The notes under the pieces were generated by a model. It saw only the letters and a list, made by a program, of their open reading frames with translations, was not told where the DNA came from and searched no databases. DNA of 64,000 bases from Heritagella_A intestinalis. GTDB lineage: Bacteria; Bacillota; Clostridia; Oscillospirales; Acutalibacteraceae. The DNA lies in assembly GCA_904418995.1 (NCBI GenBank), contig CAJFQF010000001.1:186001-250000 (forward strand), in the 5' to 3' direction. Shown here in pieces: positions 58,451 through 64,000 of this stretch; the first letter of the stretch is position 1; each line of letters opens with the position of its first letter. Made by a program: the position numbers and the translations under genes.

Positions 58451-58478
58451 TGGTTTTCCGCTGAGAGGCGAAATCCCT

Positions 58479-58508
58479 GCATAGCCTTTTCCAAACCTGC
58501 ATACACAT
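58479..58508 (+). promoter_or_regulatory. Candidate sigma-E (sporulation) promoter of spoIIID
   Basis: GCATAGC (58479-58485), 14-bp spacer, CATACACAT (58500-58508): compare the mother-cell sigma-E consensus KMATATT-N14-CATACAnT. It predicts a start near 58515, just before the GTG start codon's binding site. No sigma-A promoter is visible here. Confidence 0.45.
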
Positions 58509-58536
58509 GGAACAAAAAGCATGTGGGGGGATTGGC

Positions 58537-58794
58537 GTGAAAGGTATCGTGGAAGAGCGGGCGGTGGAGTTGGGCAATTATATTTTAGAGAATCGCACCA
58601 CTGTGCGGCGTGCCGCCAAAAAGTTTGGAGTCAGCAAGAGCACGGTTCACAAGGATGTGTCGGAACGGCTGCGGCGCGTCAATCCTCAGCTGTATCAGGA
58701 AGTGAAGGGGATTCTGGAAATCAACAAGGCTCAGCGCCATATTCGTGGAGGCCTGGCCACCAAGCGCAAATACGAGCTCCAACGGCGGAGATAA
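58537..58794 (+). CDS. spoIIID: Stage III sporulation regulator SpoIIID
   Basis: Small DNA-binding protein (85 residues) that switches mother-cell gene expression during sporulation. The helix-turn-helix TTVRRAAKKFGVSKSTVHKD and the tail EINKAQRHIRGGLATKRKY are diagnostic. The start is the GTG at 58537 with GGGGGG (58525-58530) 6 nt upstream, giving the family N-terminus MKGIVEERAVELGNYI. It shows that the organism encodes at least part of a sporulation programme. Confidence 0.95.
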   Translation: MKGIVEERAVELGNYILENRTTVRRAAKKFGVSKSTVHKDVSERLRRVNPQLYQEVKGILEINKAQRHIRGGLATKRKYELQRRR

Positions 58795-58797
58795 CAC

Positions 58798-58848
58798 AAC
58801 AGCCCCCGCTCCTTCCCTTACATAGGGATTGGGGCGGGGGCTGCTGTG
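58798..58848. terminator. Large hairpin between convergent genes
   Basis: ACAGCCCCCGCTCC pairs with GGGGCGGGGGCTG (about 58798-58845) across TTCCCTTACATAGGGA; likely terminator for spoIIID and for the convergent minus-strand gene, though T-runs are poor. Confidence 0.6.
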
Positions 58849-58911
58849 AAAATAAATTAGGAAAATGGTTGAATCAAAAAGGATCCTTGCAGACGATTGG
58901 AATGTTCCCCT

Positions 58912-59373
58912 TTACAGAGTCTGGGGCGCGGCCAGCATGGGCGCGCCGCAGTCCTCGGAATCAGGACATATATTATAGACGACCCCTTCTTTGGAAACCA
59001 TGGAAATGGGGATAGAAGGGAGCATTTGATGGATGGTATCGACAAAGCCGTTGATAGGAGCCTCCGCCATGCCTGTGACCACATGGATGGCCCCCACTTG
59101 TTTGATGAAGCCCACTGTCATCAGGGCTGCCTCATCGTGAAAAAACACTGTCATTTCTGCATGGGCGTCCCGGGCGGTTTGGCGGAGATATTCCAGCTCT
59201 TCGCCGATTTGATACCCCAAAGAGGTGGGCTGGACCGATAGCACCTGCAATTCCACCTGGTGGGCATCCGCCAACTGCCGGCCAGTGCGGATCAGCCGGT
59301 CGCAGTCCTTTTGACCAGTGACGCAGACCAGAACGGACGTATGTTTTGGCAGTGTTTTTTTGTGGTTTTTCAC
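58912..59373 (-). CDS. Universal-stress-protein-like (UspA/KdpD-USP type) protein
   Basis: A 153-residue cytosolic protein with the USP pattern: N-terminal strand HTSVLVCVTGQKDCDRLIRTG, as in the USP part of KdpD (VCVTG..S..LIR.GRRLA), then ADAHQVELQVLSVQPTS and a C-terminal IHVVTGMAEAPINGF. The ATP-binding G-2x-G-9x-G motif of UspA is not complete. A Cys-containing tail (NICPDSEDCGAPML) follows. GTG at 59373 with GGAGG upstream on the minus strand. Lies alone; role in stress or signalling is only inferred. Confidence 0.7.
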   Translation of the reverse strand: MKNHKKTLPKHTSVLVCVTGQKDCDRLIRTGRQLADAHQVELQVLSVQPTSLGYQIGEELEYLRQTARDAHAEMTVFFHDEAALMTVGFIKQVGAIHVVTGMAEAPINGFVDTIHQMLPSIPISMVSKEGVVYNICPDSEDCGAPMLAAPQTL

Positions 59374-59463
59374 CTTGCAGCCTCCTTTCCAAATAAAAAA
59401 TAATTTTGTGGGAATTTGTCGCCATTTGCTGGTGTAACGGCATGCTTCTGCTTAAATACACGG

Positions 59464-59515
59464 AAAGTATACCTAAGAAGTCGAAAAATTAGTATAATTC
59501 CCCTATATCAGTATA
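59464..59515 (-). promoter_or_regulatory. Repeated TATACT boxes upstream of the USP-like gene
   Basis: On the minus strand TATACT occurs at 59515-59510, 59496-59491 and 59471-59466; no good -35 could be paired with any. The gene-free stretch 59374-59633 is AT-rich and otherwise shows no recognisable element. Confidence 0.3.
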
Positions 59516-59633
59516 TTCCTTTTTGAATATTTTATGGTAACGGGCAATGTATAAAATGTTAATATTTTTTGAACGGGAAAACGAGAACAATCGAGCTTTC
59601 CGAGACCTCGCCAAGGAGTTTTTTAGGGGAATT

Positions 59634-61001
59634 TCAGGGCAATTTATCGGAATTTTTCTTTTCCAGCTTTTTGGCTAGAGTGCGCCCCCTCTTTTTGTCC
59701 GCATAGATGGTGCGCTGGGTAACGATGGTGTTGCCCCGTTCAAACATCTCGTTGAGCATGGAAAAGTAGCTGCCCGGGGTGGCGATGGCGTTGACCCGGA
59801 GGATGTCCAGGCCGGCGGGGCCGATAATGGCGTCGGCCAGCTGGACGCAGTTGGTGTTGATGGCGAAGTATTTCCGGAAGGGCCCGGATTTCACTTTAAA
59901 AATTTTAGCGCCGGTGGCCTTGACCAGGCGGCTGGCAGGGTCGGGACCCTTGCGCTTGACCGTCAGGCCGGCCTGTTTCTTTTCCCAGTCGCTCTGCCAG
60001 GGAACCAGGACCTGAGAGAGCTCCCGGAGTTTGGCCTCCACAATTTCACGCTCCCGGTGGGTAATGTGCAGACCAAAGCCCACCAGTACCTTGCGTTCAA
60101 AGGACAGGCAGTGGCGCAGGTAGGGCCCGGCCGAGGCCACTGCCACCGTGCCGTCGCTGACCATTCCGAAAAACCGGTGGGAATGATGGTCGTAGCAGCC
60201 ATAGGAGTACACCGTATCGTCCAGGCGAATGTCCACATGGCCCATGCGGCCAAAGCCCTGGTCGGAAAGATGGATAAACACCTCCAGGGCAGGCTTTCCC
60301 TCCCCGGGTTCCTGGGTCTCCCGGAGAACGCCGCCTTTATCCTGATGGGTGAGGAAGTACTGATTGAATTCATCAATGAGCCGGCTAGGCAAAAAGGCCG
60401 TTACAAACATAGGCAGGGCAATACGAACTTTTCGCTTCACCCGGTCTCCCAGCTGGTTGGACAAAAACAGGCTGGAAATAAAATCCACGAGAAGGGAGAC
60501 GGCATAGAGGATCAGATAAACGCCTGCCAGACTGAAAACCGTGGGCAGCTGCATAGAGGGGTCTGCTATCAGGAGAACGCCGAAAATCAGGGAGAGAAGG
60601 GAGGCGAAGCTGTTGCGGAATTTTCCCGACAGGTTTTCCACCCAGCATTGGGCGGCAATAGCACCTCGGGCCAGGCCGCTGAGGAGAAACCACAAACCGA
60701 ACACAATCCCCGCCGGCAGGGTAAAGACAGCGGGATATATTGCTGCCAAAACAGCCAGAAGGCCAAATCCCGCCAAGGAGAGGATTGCCGGCAGAGTTTT
60801 ACCCTCCGGCAGAAGCTGCAAAAACCGGGCAATGCCGGCAATGGCCAGGGCGCCTGCGGCGGCTGCCTGTAAAAACTGGAAGGCCAGGGGGCCATCTGCC
60901 AGGGTGAGGATACCGAAGGCCAGGAACAGTACCGCCTGCAGGAGTTCCAGCCAGGGCCCGGCGGCGGAGGCCCACTTTTTAGAACGGAAAAATTGGCGCA
61001 T
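59634..61001 (-). CDS. HdeD-like membrane domain fused to a permuted papain-like (NlpC/P60-related) domain
   Basis: A 455-residue protein. Residues ~15-180 form about six short helices with small hydrophobic loops (LQAVLFLAFGILTLADGPLA, LSLIFGVLLIADPS) like HdeD/DUF308 membrane proteins. After a basic stretch, residues ~235-435 carry a soluble domain with His255 in GRMGHVDIRL and Cys385 in NTNCVQLADAIIG. The His-before-Cys order is that of circularly permuted papain-fold hydrolases of the YiiX/LRAT-like group. It could be a membrane-tethered amidase or acyl-hydrolase, probably cytoplasmic. ATG 61001, minus strand, GGAGGGA upstream. Neighbours give no clue. Confidence 0.7.
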   Translation of the reverse strand: MRQFFRSKKWASAAGPWLELLQAVLFLAFGILTLADGPLAFQFLQAAAAGALAIAGIARFLQLLPEGKTLPAILSLAGFGLLAVLAAIYPAVFTLPAGIVFGLWFLLSGLARGAIAAQCWVENLSGKFRNSFASLLSLIFGVLLIADPSMQLPTVFSLAGVYLILYAVSLLVDFISSLFLSNQLGDRVKRKVRIALPMFVTAFLPSRLIDEFNQYFLTHQDKGGVLRETQEPGEGKPALEVFIHLSDQGFGRMGHVDIRLDDTVYSYGCYDHHSHRFFGMVSDGTVAVASAGPYLRHCLSFERKVLVGFGLHITHREREIVEAKLRELSQVLVPWQSDWEKKQAGLTVKRKGPDPASRLVKATGAKIFKVKSGPFRKYFAINTNCVQLADAIIGPAGLDILRVNAIATPGSYFSMLNEMFERGNTIVTQRTIYADKKRGRTLAKKLEKKNSDKLP

Positions 61002-61040
61002 GAGGGCGTTCCCTCCTTAAATTTACATCAAATATCAGGC

Positions 61041-61547
61041 TCAGTCCGGCTGGTACCGCTTGGAGCGAAAATGGACATCGTACCGGCGCACCATGTCCCA
61101 GAAGGCCGGGGAGTGGTCGTGGTGCACCAGGTGGCACAGCTCATGAACCACCACCGAATCGATAAATTCCGGCGGCTGCTCTGCCAGCAGGAAGGAAAAA
61201 TGCACCTTCCCAGTGGAGGAACAGCTCCCCCAGCGCTTTTGGGCGGAGGTGACGCTGACAGAGGTAGGGGTGACCCCCATGAGCCGGGCGAAGTGCTCCA
61301 CCCGGGGGCGCACCCGCTCCAGGGTCCGGGCCTTCATTTGGGCGATTTCCGCCGGGGAATAGGTGCGGGGCGGCGCAAACTGGGCCATGCGGGCCTGTTT
61401 TTCCGCAATCCAGCTTTCCTTTTGCCGGAGAAAGGCTTCAATTTGCGGAACGCTCATGCGCAGCGGCGCGCGCACCCGGAGAGCGCCGCCGGGAAGCACG
61501 GAGATTTCCAGGGTTTTCCGCCGGGAGCGGATGAGTTCATATTCCAC
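61041..61547 (-). CDS. YgjP-like (DUF45/SprT-related) metallopeptidase domain protein
   Basis: A 168-residue protein with zinc motif VVHELCHLVHHDHSPAFW (HExxH plus a third His), preceded by KRWGSCSSTGKVHFSF, both characteristic of the UTP pyrophosphatase/YgjP (DUF45) family. E. coli YgjP has UTP pyrophosphatase activity rather than proven protease activity, so the reaction here is open. The start is GTG at 61547 with GGAGG upstream. Divergent from the M24 gene. Confidence 0.88.
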   Translation of the reverse strand: MEYELIRSRRKTLEISVLPGGALRVRAPLRMSVPQIEAFLRQKESWIAEKQARMAQFAPPRTYSPAEIAQMKARTLERVRPRVEHFARLMGVTPTSVSVTSAQKRWGSCSSTGKVHFSFLLAEQPPEFIDSVVVHELCHLVHHDHSPAFWDMVRRYDVHFRSKRYQPD

Positions 61548-61559
61548 AGTGGGCCTCCT

Positions 61560-61587
61560 TTGCAAAACAGCCGGTTTGATGTATAAT
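61560..61587 (+). promoter_or_regulatory. Promoter of the M24 peptidase gene
   Basis: TTGCAA (61560-61565), 16-bp spacer, TATAAT (61582-61587), overlapping the start of the divergent DUF45 gene. Confidence 0.6.
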
Positions 61588-61687
61588 GACTTCTGACAGT
61601 TAGTATAACACAAAACCGCCAGAACAGCATCCTTTTTCCACAGGGAAGCTGCCGGCAGTTAAAAAATTCGCGAAAGAAGTGACCCGA

Positions 61688-62770
61688 ATGATCTGCCTGC
61701 AAAGAGAAAGAGCGCAGAAAGTGATGGAAGCCATGAAATCCCAGGGGTTCTCTCAAATGCTGGTTAGCTCCACGGAGTCGGTTTATTACCTCACCGGCCT
61801 GTGGGTGGAGCCCATGGAGCGTTTGCTGGCCCTGTATCTCAACACCGACGGCCAGTGTGTGCTGTTCGGCAACGCCCTGTTTGGGGTGACCCAGGCCCGG
61901 GGAATGGAGCTGCAAATCCACACCGACGATGATGACCCGGTGGCGGACATCGCCAAAACCGTGGCGGATGGCCCGCTGGGGGTGGACAAGGATTGGCCCA
62001 GCCGGTTTTTGCTGCGGCTCATGGAGCTGCGGCCCCAGGTGCGCCCCATGGTGGGGTCCGCGCCGGTGGACGAGGCCCGGAAGCAGAAGGACGAGACAGA
62101 GCGCCAGGCCATGCGGGCGGCCTCTGCGGTGAATGACCAGGTCATGGCCCAGATCATCGGGGAACTGCGGGAAGGGGTCACAGAGGCGGAGATGGCCGCC
62201 CGGGTGGAGGCCCTGTTCCGGGAGCACGGCGGGGAGCGCTCCAACGAGGGCCAGCTGGTGTGCTTTGGCGCCAACGGCGCAGACCCCCACCACGCCCCGG
62301 TAAACGACACCCTCAAGGCCGGGGACAGTGTGGTGCTGGACATCTTCAACCCCATCGGCCGCTATTGGTGCGACATGACCCGCACGGTGTTCTGGAAAGA
62401 GGTTTCCCAGGAGCAGCGCCGGGTATATGAGACGGTGAAGGCGGCCAACCTGGCGGCGGAGGCCGTAATCCGCCCGGGGGTCAAGCTGTGCGACGTGGAC
62501 CGGGCGGCCCGGCAGGTCATTGAAGGGGCGGGCTACGGCCCCTATTTTACCCACCGGCTGGGCCACGGCTGCGGCCTTTCCTGCCATGAGCCCCCGGACA
62601 ACAGCGCTTCCAGTTTGGCCATTGCCCAGCCGGGGATGGTGTTCTCCGTGGAGCCGGGAATTTATCTGCCGGGAAAATTCGGCGTGCGGATTGAGGATTT
62701 GGTGTTGGTGACGGAAACCGGCTGTGAGGTGCTGAATCACTATTCCAAAGACTTGCAAGTTCTGGAATAA
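61688..62770 (+). CDS. M24-family metallopeptidase (Xaa-Pro dipeptidase/aminopeptidase-like)
   Basis: A 360-residue cytosolic peptidase. N-terminal creatinase-like domain (about 1-125; SSTESVYYLTGLWVEP) and pita-bread catalytic domain with metal ligands in VLDIFNPIG, CDMTRTVFW, LGHGCGL, SVEPGIY and RIEDLV. Length fits PepQ-type dipeptidases; exact specificity is not readable. The ATG at 61688 is preferred over the GTG at 61679, which lies within the AAAGAAGTG binding site. A second, longer M24 enzyme is encoded at 45370. Confidence 0.92.
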   Translation: MICLQRERAQKVMEAMKSQGFSQMLVSSTESVYYLTGLWVEPMERLLALYLNTDGQCVLFGNALFGVTQARGMELQIHTDDDDPVADIAKTVADGPLGVDKDWPSRFLLRLMELRPQVRPMVGSAPVDEARKQKDETERQAMRAASAVNDQVMAQIIGELREGVTEAEMAARVEALFREHGGERSNEGQLVCFGANGADPHHAPVNDTLKAGDSVVLDIFNPIGRYWCDMTRTVFWKEVSQEQRRVYETVKAANLAAEAVIRPGVKLCDVDRAARQVIEGAGYGPYFTHRLGHGCGLSCHEPPDNSASSLAIAQPGMVFSVEPGIYLPGKFGVRIEDLVLVTETGCEVLNHYSKDLQVLE

Positions 62771-62876
62771 CCAGGCTAAGCCTGGACGCAGGCCGCGAGG
62801 AAACTGGGTGTAAAAAACGACCTCGCCCCCGCGTAAGCGGGCAGGCGGGAATTTTATCGATAAGGAAGGAATGCAC

Positions 62877-63740
62877 ATGAAAATTGGACTGGTACTGGAA
62901 GGCGGCGGGATGCGCGGCCTGTATACCGCCGGGGTGCTGGATACCCTGATGGCGGAAAACTGGCGGCCCCACTATGTGGTGGGGGTCTCCGCCGGGGCCT
63001 GCCACGCCGCCTCCTTTGTCAGCGGCCAGCGGGGGCGGGCCTACCGCACCAATATGGATTATCTGGGGGACAGCCGCTATTTGAGCTTTCGGAACTATCT
63101 GAAAACCGGCTCTCTCTTCGGCATGAAGTTCATCTTTGAGACCGTCCCCGACCACCTGGACCCCTATGATTACGAGGCCATGCTGGCCTCCCCCATAGAC
63201 TATGAAATCGGCGTCACAGATGTGGATACCGGGAAAGGGGTGTTCTATTCCAAAGAGGCCCTGTACCACGACTGCACCCTGCTGTCGGCCTCTTCCTCCA
63301 TTCCGGTGTTTTCCCCCATTGTGGAGTACCAGGGACACCGCTTCCTGGACGGCGGCGTGGCCGCGCCCATCCCCGTGGAGCGGGCCCTGGAAAAGGGCTG
63401 CGATTTCATTGTGGCGGTGCTCACCCGGGACCGCCAGTATGTGAAGAAGCCCGAGAGCTTCCGGCATGTCTATCAGCGGGTGTTCCGGAAATATCCCCAT
63501 ATGATGCAGGCCCTGGACAACCGCCATAAAGTCTATGGAAAATCCCGTGAGCTCCTTTTCCGGCTGGAAAAGCAGGGGAAGGCTCTAGTCATCGCCCCGG
63601 AAACCCCGGTTCTTCTGAGCCGGTTTGAGAAGGACCGGGACAAGCTCAACGCCCTCTACGTCCAGGGCCAGCAGGAGTGCCGCCGCTTGGTGGACGCCGG
63701 GAAGCTCCCTCCTTCTGCGGGGAAGCAACAGGAGGGCTGA
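62877..63740 (+). CDS. Patatin-like phospholipase
   Basis: Serine lipid hydrolase with the patatin dyad: oxyanion loop LEGGGMRGLYTAGVLD, nucleophile Ser38 in GVSAG, Asp158 in FLDGG (287 residues). It resembles the YjjU/RssA group of cytosolic patatins acting on phospholipids or acyl-CoA. The ATG at 62877 is favoured over the one at 62871 because AAGGAAGGA (62862-62870) needs a gap. It precedes the DUF1275 gene by 2 nt, so the two are probably translated together. Confidence 0.92.
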   Translation: MKIGLVLEGGGMRGLYTAGVLDTLMAENWRPHYVVGVSAGACHAASFVSGQRGRAYRTNMDYLGDSRYLSFRNYLKTGSLFGMKFIFETVPDHLDPYDYEAMLASPIDYEIGVTDVDTGKGVFYSKEALYHDCTLLSASSSIPVFSPIVEYQGHRFLDGGVAAPIPVERALEKGCDFIVAVLTRDRQYVKKPESFRHVYQRVFRKYPHMMQALDNRHKVYGKSRELLFRLEKQGKALVIAPETPVLLSRFEKDRDKLNALYVQGQQECRRLVDAGKLPPSAGKQQEG

Positions 63741-63742
63741 AC

Positions 63743-64000
63743 TTGGGACTGCTGAAAAAATGGCTCCGGAAGCCGGAGCGGGAAATCACCATTCATGAGA
63801 CGCTGCTGGTGGGCATCTGTCTGGCCGCTGCCGGCGGGTTTCTGGACGCCTATACCTATACCCTGCGGGGCGGGGTGTTCGCCAACGCCCAAACCGGGAA
63901 TCTGGTGCTCCTGGCCCTGCGGGCCGCCCAGGGGGATTGGCAGGGGGCCTTTTACTATGTTATCCCGGTGCTGGCCTTTTTCTGCGGCATCCTTCTCACC
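63743..64000 (+). CDS. YoaK/DUF1275-family membrane protein (3' end outside window)
   Basis: The first 86 codons are inside the window. Sequence LLVGICLAAAGGFLDAYTYT, then GGVFANAQTGNLVLLALRAA, is the hallmark of DUF1275 (YoaK) membrane proteins, which have about six helices; two helices are visible. The TTG at 63743 with GGAGGG (63731-63736) 6 nt upstream is the start, two bases after the patatin stop. Function of the family is unknown. Confidence 0.85.
   Translation, partial: MGLLKKWLRKPEREITIHETLLVGICLAAAGGFLDAYTYTLRGGVFANAQTGNLVLLALRAAQGDWQGAFYYVIPVLAFFCGILLT

Overview
The window reads as one contiguous piece of chromosome from a low-GC-phylum but G+C-rich, Gram-positive, probably spore-forming anaerobe of the class Clostridia (Oscillospiraceae/Ruminococcaceae-like; inferred from gene content, not from a database search). 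Supporting signs are LPXTG-type surface proteins with a class C sortase, a T-box on thrS, CIRCE/HrcA control of the chaperones, the Clostridia-type Rex site on ldh, the GlgC/GlgD pair, SpoIIID, and AGGAGG-type ribosome binding sites with many TTG/GTG starts. No rRNA, tRNA, CRISPR array, transposase or prophage gene was seen.

Layout. 1-1643: tail of a cell-wall-anchored protein and two small membrane proteins. 1596-3911: promoter, T-box leader and thrS. 4205-10297: glycogen operon glgB-glgC-glgD-glgA. 10430-11965: NAD(P)HX repair enzyme. 12178-16796: pilus-like locus (large AT-rich SpaA-type surface protein with a structured leader, class C sortase, minor CnaB pilin), then a DUF4830 protein. 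17717-18496: RsuA-type pseudouridine synthase. 18604-21310: orphan MsmK/UgpC-type sugar-ABC ATPase and a CdaR/PucR-type regulator with a structured leader. 21558-25898: ftsE-ftsX, an M23 hydrolase and an S41-family protein that has lost its catalytic Ser and Lys. 25948-28145: greA and lysS. 28185-32557: alpha/beta hydrolase, ldh (minus strand) with a perfect Rex operator, divergent HMA protein and Zn/Cd-type P-ATPase. 32643-35995 (minus): lipoprotein, two tandem paralogous secreted/anchored proteins of unknown function, exonuclease III. 36111-38082: cyclophilin and GH125 mannosidase. 38083-38913: long AT-rich gene-free tract. 38914-45037: oppABCDF-type peptide importer, interrupted after oppA by a palindromic repeat. 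45038-45369: a strongly structured RNA leader ahead of Xaa-Pro aminopeptidase. 47324-48466 (minus): Fe-S aldo/keto reductase. 48807-50008: a 48-codon ORF, then TPP riboswitch and thiT. 50199-55228: CIRCE, hrcA-grpE-dnaK-dnaJ. 55329-58369: two CsoR operators, csoR, copA with a fused CopZ-like tail. 58479-64000: spoIIID, a UspA-like protein, an HdeD-like/permuted-papain fusion, a DUF45 metalloprotease, an M24 peptidase, a patatin and the start of a DUF1275 protein.

How it fits together. Peptide import (opp) followed by aminopeptidase P suggests peptide scavenging. The glg operon stores glucose, and ldh under a Rex site disposes of NADH. FtsEX, the M23 protein and the catalytically dead S41 protein look like one envelope-hydrolysis module. 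The two metal ATPases sit behind their own operators. The strongest candidates for something undescribed are the S41 pseudoprotease of the ftsEX operon, the structured RNA at 45042-45316, the HdeD/permuted-papain fusion, and a possible internal translation start that would release a free copper chaperone from copA. All identifications come from reading motifs by eye; no alignment or covariance search was run.
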